Below are positions 22,900-35,699 of a stretch of 64,000 nucleotides of DNA, piece after piece. The notes beneath the pieces were generated by a model. The model made no database searches. It saw only the letters and a list, made by a program, of their open reading frames with translations, and had not been told where the DNA came from. Source of the stretch: Rhyacophila brunnea (lineage: Eukaryota; Arthropoda; Insecta; Trichoptera; Rhyacophilidae); contig JAGYXB010000269.1 of NCBI GenBank assembly GCA_022495005.1, positions 434,001-498,000 of the forward strand, in the 5' to 3' direction. The translations under genes and the position numbers were made by a program. The first letter of the stretch is position 1; each line of letters opens with the position of its first letter.

Positions 22900-23335
22900 T
22901 TTTCCATTTCGAGCACTGCATTTCACCGAACCACAGTTCGCCGTGAGCTTTCTTATCGAAAAGAGATGACCGTATACTATACGGTTACCTCTATAGCACC
23001 GAAATGAAAAAATTACGCGTTGTTCGTGGTGCGATTTCATGGCCGATTTCGGCAAAATTCATGAATTCAAGATTGAAAACCTAACCTATCCTAACCTAAC
23101 AAATAATCCAGTATATCGGCTATTTTCAACATTTATTTGCCGCTGGCTTCCTATAATAAACCGACAAGAACCGTGTTTTATTTATTTATCTCAGTACCTA
23201 CATAGGTAGGTACTATACGACCCAAAGAGGTTGGACGATCTTTAATATACGACCATATATTTCCGATACAACATTTCACGGTGAAGTGTGATACGGCAAT
23301 CTGCATACGTACAAATTTCCAGACACGGTATTTTT
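22900..23335. mobile_element. TTAGG-core composite, copy C
   Basis: From the left: an arm with CACAGTTCGCCGTGAGCTTT and GACCGTATACTATACGGT, then ATTCATGAATTCAAG, a CCTAA tract (23080-23100), AAATAATCCAGTATATCGGC, and CGCTGGCTTCC. It ends with a second arm holding ACGACCCAAAGAGGTTGGAC and TTTCACGGTGAAGTGTGATA. The two outer arms are diverged inverted relatives of each other. There is no coding sequence. Confidence 0.7.
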
Positions 23336-23984
23336 AAAACCATTGATTTTTTTTTAAATTGTTTAAAGTAAATACCTAGTACTTGTATCAACAACGACTA
23401 AATCAATAAATTGCAAACACAACTAGGTAATGAAAATTCTCACGAATCTGTCACAACAAAACGGTCGTCCCTCTTTCTAAGTCTCCCTAATGCAGAAGTA
23501 TCACCAAGTCGTGATCATTTCGATTGAATGGTGATATATTCAGTTACTATCTCCTGTTTTCATTAGCCATTCAATCTGTATTCATTATCATACGCAGTGC
23601 ATACTGAACAGTGAATAAAAGACTGCACACGACTTTATGTTTGAACACCCACCCCTCACCACGTGTTTATTTTGATTTCATTCATGTATCTACTTACTAC
23701 TTAGTATCACTCGGCCATTGAATATCAATGAACTGCTTAATAATAAGAAGATGAAACTGTTTTAATTTACTTTGCCTCGTAATGGGTACATTAAGTTTTC
23801 CGCGCATCATATTGGTAACATAAATAAACATCTCTCGAAACGTTACGTGGAAGTGCATGATTTAAAATCACTCTTGTAACATTTAGTTCATTTGAGATAT
23901 TTAAAGTTCCTTATCCAAATTTGATGCAACCACCACTAACGCGATCATTTAAAAATGTAATTTCGTTCTAGTTTTAACGTTAAA

Positions 23985-24439
23985 AATAATTAGAAGATAA
24001 AAAGAACTTTTTATATACAACGTTTTTAAATTTTCTATTGAACCATATAAACTTGCCAATTCTATGTATTAATAAATACTTTTTTTTGTACTTGATAGAA
24101 ATGAAACTTGACTAGTTTAAATGATCAAAAAAATTTGTACTTAACATGTTATATTGATTTCCATAGTAACGCACGTATATATTAATAATTTAGTTGCTAG
24201 GACCCCAGACCCCTAGCAACTTTTCATACAAAACAGAATTAACTGAAAATGAATTCAATTCTACTTAAAGATGGCTAAAAGTATTTAAAAAATGCATTGG
24301 CATCGTGTTCTGATATATTCTAAAAGTTTCAAATGTCTAGCTAGTAGGAAAGTTAGTTAAAAATCGATTGCAAGATTTGTACCAGACAAAGAACCAACGG
24401 ACAAATAAGAATACGACCTAAGAAAAACGTTGTAATAAA
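23985..24439 (+). mobile_element. about 450-bp AT-rich repeat, copy 1 of 4
   Basis: It begins AAGATAAAAAGAACTTTTTA and includes ATATAAACTTGCCAATTCTA, AGTAACGCACGTATATATTA, TTTAGTTGCTAGGACC and TTTCAAATGTCTAGCTAG, ending near AAAAACGTTGTAATAA. Four copies in the window share this order. The ends have a short inverted match (ATTACAA). No coding; class unknown. Confidence 0.75.
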
Positions 24440-27400
24440 ATATGCATCTCTTTACTATTGCTATGAACTGCCATTTTATATTGAAAAGCATAATAGAAAA
24501 TATGGTATTCTTGGGGGAAAATACTTTATTTCGAGTACCAAATAAAAAATAAAGAGAACATAGTTATGTAACGTTTTATTTCAACTATCAGTTTTGGTGA
24601 ACTTTTAGTGGGACAATAATAATTAGTTAATCGAATCACAAGACTTAGTGGTAGAGGATCGGCTATCTTTAAAGAAGGGATTAATGTGGAAGAAAGGCTA
24701 AAATAGAGGTCTTGAACGGGAATTGGAAGTCTTGGAAGACCAGCTGCTAGATGGGTGGGATATCAGAAGAGCCGCTAAACCTGGTTATAATATACAAAAA
24801 ACATAAGAAAGTGGACACAGTGAAGTAAAATGTGTTTTATTTTTTTGCATAGGTAAATCTATCGGTAGGAATAAAAGAATACATCACGGTTGTTAATTTT
24901 TATCTTTGAAATACATCAAGTAATTCAGATTAAATTGAAATAAAACTGTGTTAATACATTTTATAAAATCAGACATATGAGTAGGTAGACATTATTTATG
25001 TTATAAAATACTATTAATCCAATAGTACCTAGGTTAATATAAATTAAATTAAATTATGAAGAAAGATGAAATCTTACACGTGTCGATTGAATTTAGAACG
25101 TTCGTTTGAGCTTTGGGTACAAGTGATTAGCCACGCGACGAGCTTTGCATAATAATTTATTTATTCAAATACATATCTTGACAGTAGACTACTAAATTCT
25201 ACTGACTTAATATTAATACTGCACCAAAACTAACTGCATTTATTTAGCACTTACCATATTAGATAATATTAGCAATTAATACTGGAGGCCACGTAGGTAA
25301 TAGATATAATATGGTATAGATTTTGCCCAGTTCCCATGATTGCAGCAAACAGAATATTACTTCAATCCCAAACCAATAAAAGTTTTCCACCTTTTCATCC
25401 AGGTGAGTATTATTTTTAACAACATATTTTATCACTGCCCTGTCATTTATTTATTATTATATTTAGGTGATCATCCGAACTATTCCATAAAAACGATTAT
25501 AATAACATTAAGAATGCAACACACTAAAGGTACCTACTAGTAAGTTTCTTTAATACTAACTCCAATTTAGGGGCTCAATCTTGGCTTTGATCACTTGATT
25601 AATGACTCATTTAGTGCTGACACTGCGACTAGTACGTTTGTGTTACCTGGCCATTAGATATAATTAATATGATAATTAATTGTGGTTATTAAAAATTAAT
25701 TAACAGGTCAGCCATTGTGCCATTGATTCAGCGGTTTTCAGATTATTTCAAGTACTACCTACAATAATTATTATAATATAAGATAAGTATCTACCTAATT
25801 CTTAAGGTATGGCAGTAAACTGGTCATTAGTATGGTTATAAATGGACTTAAAACACTAATGAATTATAATAATAATTATTGACTGTAAAGTGATTTTATA
25901 GTGAAATATTGACTCCAATCTAATTACAAAGATTAAATTCACTTTGTTCCATTAGAAAGCCGGTTTATAACAATATTACTACTAAACTAGTTAGATTTTA
26001 CCCCGTTTACACGTGCATTGTGCATGTATTTACGGCTGACAGTAGATACGTATTATCGCGGCCATAACAAGAAAATGCAAGTGTTAACACGTATTATCGT
26101 GCAAGTTGCAAGATTGAATGCAGTTAAGTTCAGAAGCTTCTGAATGTTCACGCAACAATTGGAATGTGCAATATCTGCCTCTGCGCCAGCGCAGTAGAAC
26201 GATAGTGGCGAACCTGCCGGTAAAAAAAACGAACTACCACGCGCACTCATTTTACGACCTGTCAAATAGTACCATAAAATGACAACATCGCGTCTCGCTT
26301 ACTCATAATATATTATAGATAGAATATGCATGTATTTATAATAATGACGTGTCAATTTTACCGTTAAGTATCCTCACATTTCTCACATCAATCTGTTTGA
26401 AAATGTAATACTTAATCATTGGTTGAGCTTTCTAAGCGGACTATAATTATTTTAAGGGAAAATGAGGAGGTCAGATCTAGGGGTGGAGGTGATGGAACAG
26501 AATGCCAGACACTGACCTTTGTGATGATGTATGATGGCTTCGTGGTCTTGTTTCAACTTTCATTCACGCGGTATTGTTGTTTTGGTTCACCCGGTTCGTA
26601 CACTCACGCACTTTGTGACACAGTTTTATGGATTATATGTGAGGGTGTATGAATGATAATGATATATTCTGAATGAGTCTGTATCTATTTAGTCAATCAC
26701 TTAAGCGACGGAAAGCTATTAGAAGCCCGCTCACGCCCGCTATCGAGATGCAACTGAATGTTCTTTGTAACACCGTCTCTCATGACCCGTAATTGCTTAT
26801 TGATTGTCTGGTGACAATAACGCTGGGATTTAGGAGGTGGGTGAGGAGATAAGGATTGGAATGGGAATATAAATGGCTCAACCAATCATAATTACTACCT
26901 ACTTGATTCAGCAATCAAATGGTCTTTTTTCCAAAAGTTTTTCCAAAGATAACCGACTGTAAAAAAAATCCCCACCTAGTTTACAGACGATGTCTGATTT
27001 TTATAACTACGCGTATAAACTATTAATTTAGATTTATATACATAACCTACATAGTACCTACACATATTTTTCGATTCTTTCTCCAGTAGTGTGTGTTTTA
27101 TAATTATTTTATTTGTAATTTAGTAGGTATCTAACATGGTTTAATCGTACCTAGTCGTAATTAAAATGTGTCAAGTTAAATAATCAAATAGGCATGTATA
27201 TATTCACTAAGTATACTACGAGTAGCATCTCACTGTGCACTCCATTGAGATAGCAAAATTCAAATGTCTAATACCTTCCTTTGACTGAGAAGTTACATCA
27301 GTGGGGTGGTATGACAATTATGTCAATACAATCCGAAGCAGATGCTTTCAATCATCTGGTGAAAATAGCTACGGAATATTTAAATTTATAAGTACTTAGG

Positions 27401-27465
27401 TACTAATTAATAATATTAAAATCCACATCAGTTTTCGTGAAAAACTTTGATGAGCTTTTATGAGA
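24440..27465. other. no gene recognised
   Basis: About 3 kb with only the 26175 shared module. The small open frames have no motif. Confidence 0.5.
26175..26245 (+). repeat. short repeat shared with 6715-6780
   Basis: This is the second copy of the module found inside the 6547-6917 MITE. No 50-base inverted ends were recognised around it, so it is a fragment or belongs to a different host element. Confidence 0.6.
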
Positions 27466-28341
27466 TAATAATTACAAGATAAAAAGAACTTTTTATATAC
27501 TTACCACGTTTTTAAATTTTCTGTTGAATCATATAAACTTGCCAATTCTGTGTATTAATAAATACTTTTTTGTACTTGATAGAAATACTGAATAAATGAC
27601 TATAGAAGGGTCTAGGACGATTTGGCGCCAGAACAACTGGACGCCACGAAATTAAATAGACGTTGATATTTAATATTATTATATTATGATTTAATAGTTA
27701 GTGAGAATTTAAATATGCACACTTAAATAATGGTTTAATCGTGCATATGTTTAAGTTCCAACGAAAAAAGAGTTTTTTTTATTTTTAGATAAAGCCTTAG
27801 GCATGGTAATTCTTAATAAAATTCGCAATAAAAAAACAGTATGTTAAGAGTAAAATTAATTAAAACTACTAAGTAGTAGATAGAAACTGATTAAAATTCA
27901 TCGTCTACGTTCTGTTTACGTGTCTACGACAGTGCGGGGTCCAGTTGTCCCATTACCTTATAGAATACTGAAATGTCATTTTAATATTTCATATTGATTT
28001 CCGTAGTAATGCACGTATATATTAATAATTTAGTTGCTAGGACCTCCTTAGCAACCAATAATAGTGAGTAGTAAACATTACTTTTAACGAATTTTTTCCG
28101 AAACATACAAAACAGAATTAACTGAAAATGAATTTAATTCTGCTAAAAGATGGCTAAAAGTATTAAAAGAATGCATTGTCGTCGTGTTCAGATATATTCT
28201 AAAAGTTTCAAATGTCTAGCTAGTCGAGAAGTAAGTTAAAAATCTTCAATCTTGGACAAACAAGAAAAAAATTGTACTGGACACACAAAAAAAATAAGTA
28301 CCGGACAAACAGGAATACAAGCTAATAAAAACGTGGTAAAA
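27466..28341 (+). mobile_element. about 450-bp AT-rich repeat, copy 2, split by an insertion
   Basis: It matches copy 1, but 372 bases (27592-27963) are inserted in its first half. A CTTAGCAACCAATAATAGTG block is present as in copy 4. The end near 28341 is diverged. Confidence 0.75.
27592..27963. mobile_element. insertion inside AT-rich repeat copy 2
   Basis: AATACTGA occurs on both sides (27584-27591 and 27964-27971), while uninterrupted copies have it once, consistent with an 8-bp duplication. The ends share CTATAGAAGGG/CTATAAGGTAATGGG and ACAACTGGAC words in inverse orientation. No coding sequence is seen. Confidence 0.6.
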
Positions 28342-28644
28342 TACTAGCAGCTACCTACAATCTACATAAAATAGGAAATTTTGTAAATGTTGAATAATAA
28401 TTTTAGATTACAATATTTCATGATATTGCTATTATTATATTGTAGACCAGTGGCCATATAGAACTGTGATTGAATTCATTTTTAAATAAAACACCTAAAA
28501 TACATAATAAAAACCACCGGAAAATAAGGGAGATGGATGTGGTCGATGAATAAAGTAGAAATACCATCCTAATAATATCGTATAATATTAATCATAAAAT
28601 GGAATTCTCAATAATTCAAAATTAGATTAGTACCTACATAAGTA

Positions 28645-28775
28645 GGTGCTCGTAAAATGCTTCGTGAACAATGCGTAATTTTTTGATCTCATCGTTATCC
28701 AGCCATCTGTTTCCGGTACGACAGCTCGCGGTGAACTGTGATTCGGCGAACTGCACACATACAAAAATTACACGT
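28645..28775 (-). repeat. solo TTCACCGTGA-type arm
   Basis: TTCGTGAACAATGCGTAATT, ATCCAGCCATCTGTTTCCGG and CTCGCGGTGAACTGTGATTC with GGCGAACTGC match the composite right arm in order. Confidence 0.6.
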
Positions 28776-28829
28776 AACCCGCTGCAACGCCATATTTTCG
28801 TGTGACATATGTATACAGTGGCTTAGATC

Positions 28830-28975
28830 GCACCGCTCCATGGTGAGTAGGCAATGGTCGGCCTCTGCAGCGGAATCCTTCATACTGTGTCACAAGGGTG
28901 CGGTGTGTCGCACTCATCTGGAACGTCCAAGCCACAGGATGCATCTCTTCTTGATTTTGTCAGTTACCGAGAACA
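28830..28975 (-). pseudogene. LINE C-terminal fragment
   Basis: The minus strand reads SVTDKIKKRCILWLGRSR before a stop, then HTAPL and DSAAEADHC in line with the KRR..WLGHV..M region of the LINE end at 21640-21995. It is short, broken and diverged. Confidence 0.5.
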
Positions 28976-29092
28976 GAATAGGTTTCTACTTATACCTACT
29001 TGAAAAATATATTTTAGATTAAATATAGAAGTAGGTAGGTATTGATATTGATAATGATACATTCTATCCATTGTTTTATTCGTCGATAATTA

Positions 29093-29143
29093 TCACACCA
29101 TTATCAAGGTGCTAAAACCTAACTATTCTTGATAATGGTGTGA
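29093..29143. repeat. 15-bp inverted repeat with 21-base loop
   Basis: TCACACCATTATCAA at 29093-29107 pairs exactly with TTGATAATGGTGTGA at 29129-29143. Confidence 0.8.
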
Positions 29144-29684
29144 AAAGTTAAATAGCTATTGATTAATAAACCATACTTTAGAATTGAATTTTACTTATCA
29201 CCTTAATCATTATTTTAATAGAGTTCTACGTACGTAACTACTATCTCAATTAAAAACATTTTTATTACCCACAAAAAATTGCCTGGTAAGTATCCGAAGC
29301 TCAAATAAAGCTCGCAAATCAAGATGTAGTGTCCCTGCAATGGAGTTAGTGTAATGCCAAAGCTCCTTTGAAGTGAGATTGGTACAATTAGAATTAGCAT
29401 TGAATTGAAAAGTGTTGCTCGGCGGCTGCCTTTAAATAAACCAAATAAGCTTCGGCAGAATGTCGCCGCGACGCTGAGCGGCGTCGCTACCACCACGCAT
29501 GACCCAACACCCTATTTGTATTTACATGTACAACTAATAATATGTAGATAACTACAAAGTGATAGCTTTGTATGTATTACTATGTACGTATACACAAAGA
29601 GTAAAATTAAATATTAAGTAGTTCAATTTATTTTAAACTTAAATTTTGATATAAAATCGTTTTAATAATATGCATCAGCAGTGG

Positions 29685-29735
29685 CAGGTTTATATATATA
29701 GATGCCCGACACACCGACTGATTAACTCCCCCTCC
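29685..29735 (+). repeat. weak CAGTGGC-type fragment
   Basis: CAGTGGCAGGTTTATA, then GATGCCCGACACACCGACTG, recall the subterminal part of the 36120/43914 repeat. Confidence 0.35.
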
Positions 29736-30381
29736 CCCACGATAAAAAAAATGAAATCATACATCTCATCCTTTCTCTAAAAATAAAAATTATTAAAGAT
29801 GGCCAATGGTGACACAAAATAATATTAATAGTTTTCAACAACGAAGTTATCGAAAATTTGACAATCATTTATTATTCCATCCTTAAGTATCAACAATATA
29901 ATGCAAGTAGCTAAGTAGTGACACCAGCTATTAATAGTATTACAGTGGTTACGTCGTTATGTGGTAGCAAATTGATTGTATGTACCTATAAACTTTTAGT
30001 ATTCGTTTGATAATCTTGACGTCGAAATATATGAAAACTATCAGCTGATTCAGAAATTTTTACACAAAAGAATGAGATAATCTCTCTGTCTACCGCTTAT
30101 GGATTTTTTTGGGTTTACACAAAAGCCCACCATATTCAAGGCCCTGGTACAAAAATGTGATTGCTGATCGTAGTACTAGTTTTTACTTATAACTACTTAT
30201 AATCCTAATGCAACATAGTAAACTGTTTATAGAACATAAGGATGGTTTTATATTGAAAAAAAAATGGTAATACGTTAATTGCTATGAACGAAATAATATG
30301 CAATCTACCATCTTCATTTACTGCGAACAGGGTACCTCGTTACATTCGAAGTTAACCAATAACTAGCACTATCGCCGAAAC

Positions 30382-30960
30382 TAGGGATTGCAATACCGGT
30401 ATTCCAGTATTTATCAATACCGAAATACCGGTTTTAAAAATCCAAAATACTGGAATTTTCGGTATTAAGAAAGCACACTCGTTTACGTTTTTGAAAAAGG
30501 GAATTATAAGTTATGTGCTGCTAAAATCTAAATATATTGAGTGAATCCAACAGAGGTGAAAAAATAATAAATTTCATCAAATATATTTATATAAGTAATT
30601 ATCGCGATGAATTATCATAATACTATTTCGAAATAGAAAACATCCGTGACAAAAATGTTCAATTATTCTATAATAATTACTGATCTGATTGCACTTGATG
30701 AACTTTTGAGGGCTTTAGTTAAAATTATCAATATATTCAAATTATTCGTAAAAAATCACTAGTTCTACAATTATTATCAATACATATTTTTAAATGTCAA
30801 TATAATAAATGTAGGTATGTAGGTTTTTGCTATAAAATAATATTTTTAAAAGATTTTAATAGCTATATTTATTGATAAGCACCTACTTCTGTTTTTTTAA
30901 TGTTTTTAAGAAATACCGAAAAACCGGTATTGACATTTTCATTCGGTATTGCAATCCCTA
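30382..30960. mobile_element. non-autonomous hAT element, TAGGGATTGCAATACCGG family, copy 1
   Basis: It has inverted ends TAGGGATTGCAATACCGG and CGGTATTGCAATCCCTA. A perfect 8-bp target duplication GCCGAAAC lies at 30374-30381 and 30961-30968. The subterminal regions carry repeated ACCGGTATT/AATACCGGTT words. The 579-base interior is AT-rich and non-coding. Confidence 0.9.
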
Positions 30961-30968
30961 GCCGAAAC

Positions 30969-32794
30969 TCGCCACTTGGTGCCGCGGCCAGAACCCAGAG
31001 CGAATTTGTCACTTCATACCTATGGTGTACATACCTAATATGTAAGAATGTTGGTACTGATGTATAATTTTATCATCATCTCTTTCACTCACCCATCTTT
31101 ATCTCCTTTTCACCACTGACTCGCACCTAATATTATAATACTTGAATATTTCAGTTGATTAAGATATGTAAGCAGACCTGTAGGTACCTACATACCTACT
31201 TGAGTTATCATAAATATGTATTTACTTTGAAAATGATTCGGGTCATTTAGCACGAAGATTTGGAGGCAAAGCAGTGTCGCACCGCATCAAATATCGCGAG
31301 ACGAGTCGCGAGTCATATCGTAGTGACGTAGTGACGTGACGGGCCATCTTTCATCGCTACAACCAGCACTGATTTATGGAGTGCCACTTCTTTTCGGCGT
31401 CATAAACACTGCCGGGACTGATTCTCAAACTGTCTATTTCAAATTCCTATTAAAATATGTAATTTGGAACATATCGGACATATTATATTATTACCTAGAA
31501 AAATATAGGAGGATCCGCCAATCCGGCCATCCCTCCAATTCTCCAAGTCTCTTAGATTAATGATATTAACATTTTTTGTCTTATTAAATAAAGTTCTATA
31601 TCATTCTTTTTTGTTTCATATTTCTGGTATTCCATTGTAAAATCCTGATTTGTTGTGTTTGTTTTTTTGTTATCGATTTCGTTGCAAATCCTCCTCTAGA
31701 ATTTCTCCTAAACGTTCTTCTTGTGTTCAAGTGTTGGTATACCTAATCAACTGTTTTATTTATTAGTTGCTTAGTGTAGTGAAATATTATTTAAAATTCT
31801 GTTAATATTTTTGTTAGTTACTTACCTAACGTGTCCAGAATCACGTTACTTATCTCCAAAACGTTGAAGCGGAGATCGCATTTAGCAAGTCCTCTTTATT
31901 GCATATGACCCCTTTGTGAGCACGTTACCAGCATACTGCATATCAAATCAACACACTCACGTAAGACATGCTCACCGGTTAAGATGCCTTGCCTCTTCAG
32001 TTTTCACGCAGTTCGTGCTCCGGTGAGAGTTTCTTTATAGATTGCAACCAAGAATTGGTGAGATTCTCTACTGCAGACATGTCCAATGCGTCGATCGCGG
32101 GATGAATTTTTGACGATCGTACCACTAAGTCGTGAAAATTTAAGAAAGCGTATAAATATTCAGTTGTAATATAATATGATTCAATTGACATTTTTTAATC
32201 AACCACGAAGATGCACGTGTGACCGCGTCGTATCAGTGGATTCATATTGCTTCACAAACGGCCTACCCCCGGAGTGACAGAAAAAGAAGATATGAATCCC
32301 CATACTTTAAACTGAGACGTAATTTACCATTACTCACGCGCTGTAGATTATTTGATTTAAAAAGTGTCGAAAAGAAGATCAAAACTTATCATTTTTACGA
32401 CGAATGGAAAATTGACTGTTTCATGACAAAGTTATGTAGTTATGCCATGCCTCAGTGTACTTAGCCAAGTATAATACGTTTCTTCAAGTTGAAGAATTAT
32501 AATAGGAGAGTGTGATAGGTCACTGACAGTTTTGATAATCAATAGTAGTTCCTGGCCAAATTGATGTTGGATATGCCTGCTCTACTAGAAAATCGTCCTT
32601 TTCTGTCGCCCTTTTAACGAAACACTTCCTGAACTTGAACCGTGAGATTTCTGCTTAATGTCCAAATGATGGGTGTCTGAAATTATATGTCTATCACTTC
32701 ATCTTAATTTTTGTCGCTACTTCTCTATTTTGAGAACACATACAAGCAAAAATAAAACAGAATATAGTCTTATTTTGAGGTAACATACGTGATT
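30969..32794. other. no gene recognised
   Basis: Mixed composition, with somewhat higher GC around 31250-31400 and 31970-32300. Short frames on both strands lack any recognised domain. Confidence 0.45.
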
Positions 32795-33060
32795 AACGCA
32801 ATGACACTAATATGGACGAAGCATCTGGGAAAAAAAATGACACTCACTTTTTTGTCGGGTCTGCCGAATGGCATAATCTATTCTAACGCCATTACAATAA
32901 AGGTGATATTGCTATAAATTCCCGATGCGTGATATCGCATAATGGAAATTGCGTGACGTCTACCTATACATGCGCGAATTTACTTGCTAGCTACTGTATT
33001 GGGTGCGTTGTCCAATAATAATGTCATCGTATTAACGTCATTCATTACAATGATAATTAA
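32795..33060 (+). repeat. dispersed repeat, copy 1 of 2
   Basis: From AATATGGACGAAGCATCTGG through GTCGGGTCTGCCGAATGG and GATGCGTGATATCGCATAAT to GCTAGCTACTGTATTGGG, this stretch is nearly identical to 57690-58060. The small open frame in it (LSGLPNG) is shared only because the DNA is shared. No terminal repeats were recognised. Confidence 0.8.
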
Positions 33061-33721
33061 TAACACTGTTAAATAAATACGATGTTGATAAAAATAGATT
33101 TGAATGACAGTATCATGCTACACATAGTTCAACGTTTATTTTTTTATCCTAATGTGTGCAGATAATAATTAAATTTAATGGAAATTAAACAACTGAGAAC
33201 TGATTGGGAATACGTGGTCGAAAAAGACTCGCGTCTAAAAAATTTGACAAGAGATTTTTCATCAGTGACAAATTGTGTTTTGAAATTAATGCCTTGTATC
33301 TGTTCCTTTGAAAAATATGACGGGGAATGTTTAGTAGGGCGTACATCCTCGGTAAGAGTTCATTAACTAAGTAATATAACATACCACCACTGGTTATTTT
33401 TATAAACTTCTCTTGTATTTATGCGTTGAAAGCTCTGCTAAGCTTCAACATAATAACTTTAGACTTTCTTTTATGATTTATATGAAAACACAAGAGGCGA
33501 CAGACGTCAAGGTGTATTATGATAATTAATTAATTTGAAAACTAATTTAGAAGATTTCTTCTTCTTGACTAATTATAGTTTTTTATGGATCGATCTGGTG
33601 GTTACGTGGTAGGTACAACTTATTATAATGATGTAGGTCTTTACAACAAACATTTTTTTTATTAATGTTATATATTCGCTTGTCAAATGTATGACTTGTT
33701 GACGGGTTAATATCTCGAACG
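33061..33721. other. no gene recognised
   Basis: A 62-codon frame at 33178 has a reverse-strand twin and no family motif. Confidence 0.5.
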
Positions 33722-33830
33722 CATGGCCCCCACAAGGCGGGCTGATATGGCTCTAGCCTGGGGGCCCGGGCTACCAGCTAAATGAGATGAACAGAAAAGA
33801 AAAAGAGACTTTATAAAATATTGACCTTAA
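33722..33830. mobile_element. non-autonomous hAT-like element, GGCCCCCACA family, truncated copy 3
   Basis: The left end CATGGCCCCCACAAGG is followed by CTCTAGCCTGGGGGCCCGGG and CCAGCTAAATGAGATGAACA, as in the other copies. The match then fades and no right terminus is found, so the right boundary is approximate. Confidence 0.65.
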
Positions 33831-34527
33831 TTTTGTCATGCAACTAAAATGAATTATTTTATTATAGGCCTGACCTTAGATTAAAGAGTTAATTTCATAA
33901 TCAGTTGGAGCTAATTGCTGAACTGTTAAATGTATAGGACATAGGTACTAAAATAATCGTAGCATAAGATCACAGAACAGATAAAATGCGTTGATAGTCC
34001 TAGTCACTCTTATAAGCAAATGTGTACATTTTAATGTCTTCGGTCATGTTCTCGTGCAAAAAGTGAAAAAAGTATTGAAAAGAGTCGCGTGAGAAATAAA
34101 TCACACGTTTAATGTGAGCGTTTAGCTCGATATATAATAAAGACTTTCCTCTCCAGAAAGGAAGTCAGGGCCGTTTTTATGCAAAGTTAACTGCATATAG
34201 CCGCATAGCGCATTTTACTATAATGACACATGGAAGCTTTTGGCAATAAATCTTTCTTAGTTAAGTTTTAACTCTCGTATGTAGGTAGGTATCTATTAAC
34301 TTAGAAAAAAATATTCATTCACCCAGGGACACAAAAAATAATTCTGTTCTGTGATTCATTCAGTCATGTCAGTTTGGTAAGTAAGTATCTCAGTCGAAAT
34401 ATTAAATTCTTATTTAGTAGAAATACGACAATCAAATCTAATATGTTACATCAATTATTTTTTTACTTATTTTTGTGTGGCAATTTGGTGTAGGTAAGTA
34501 GGATGATGTGTTTTCTTATATTTTTTC
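33831..34527. other. no gene recognised
   Basis: AT-rich spacer between two hAT-like elements. Confidence 0.5.
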
Positions 34528-35003
34528 CAGAGCGTTGGAGCAGAGCTCGGAGCAGCAGCACAGACCATTGGAGCAATGGGATTTTACCCGGAGTAGGAGA
34601 GGAGCCGGAACACCGAAAATGTGTAGTACTCCACTGCTCCGGATGTTTTTTTATTATTAAATTTTCTTCCTAAAATCCAATGAAAATAGTATATTTTGAC
34701 ACTTTGCAACACTGGAATTATTTGAAATATGGCAACACTGCCGAGTGATAAATAACATCACTTTTTTGACAGAAGAGGCAAATAATGAGAGACGATTTGC
34801 TGTCGGTTTTGTTTAATAGAATTAATAATGAAAATGACGATTATTTTAAAACTAAGTACCTATCTTTTTTTTTTTAAACATTTTTTATAAGTACCTACAT
34901 ATAAAACTTTTTACCCGGAGCGGAGCAAACCCTGAAGCGGAGCCCGCGGAAGTATTAGGTCCCGGAGCGGAGCAACTCAAAAAAGGTCCGCTCCAACGCT
35001 CTG
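34528..35003. mobile_element. non-autonomous hAT-like element, CAGAGCGTTGGAGC family
   Basis: Inverted ends CAGAGCGTTGGAGC and GCTCCAACGCTCTG bound 476 bases. T-rich 8-mers flank both sides (ATTTTTTC and GTTTTTTT), too simple to prove a duplication. Both arms contain clustered GGAGCGGAGC words in otherwise AT-rich DNA. No coding sequence is seen. Confidence 0.7.
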
Positions 35004-35696
35004 GTTTTTTTTGTTACTTTTTGTAGTAAGTATAATATTTCTGCACATATCTGAGATGAAAATATGAAGAGAGCGTTTAAAATAACTGAAATTATCTATC
35101 AAACTAAACTACTGAGTTAACATGTGGTAAAGGTAAAACCAATGGGTAAAACTGGTAAAAGTAACATAACTTTCGGAAATATTATTTCATTTATGTTAAT
35201 ACTCGAGTACCTAAACAGAATTTGTCTGGCTTTTGAGATACTTATTTCTCTCAGATTATCAAAAAGTTTAATTTCCTTGAGGTTTTGGTAGTTGTATTGC
35301 GTGTAGAGTTCCATAGCAGCCGCATTGGTATCTACCTACTTAAGTATCCACTTTTTTCTTTGATATTCTTCATATTTTATGTGGCTTTACTGATTTTGAT
35401 TTATAGGTGGTGTCAGGAGCAATTAGTATATATAAATCTCAGATATTGTAGTTGTTTGAAATTATTATGAAGAACAATTATTTGGTGGGTAGGTAGTTTT
35501 ATTGGAAGAACACTCACCCGATAAATCAAAGGTATGTATTAAAATTCTAATCGATGCAAGAGTAATTAATATTTCGGAGACATTTGAAATTGATGTAATT
35601 TCAAAAATAAGTAGTTATTCAGGAAACACTGGTGTATGGTGACTTTTTCTCGTAATCAAATTAACATTAAGAATTATTTCACAGATATCGTATGTC
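35004..35696. other. no gene recognised
   Basis: AT-rich spacer; the small frames on both strands show no domain. Confidence 0.5.
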
Positions 35697-35699
35697 CAG

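Larger units (their letters stand above)
28976..30373. other. no gene recognised
   Basis: Contains the 29093 hairpin and a short CpG-rich stretch at 29455-29500. No coding sequence is supported. Confidence 0.5.

Noticed and set aside
22660..23055. 131-codon minus-strand frame
   Set aside because: It runs into the TTAGG composite arm and has no family resemblance.
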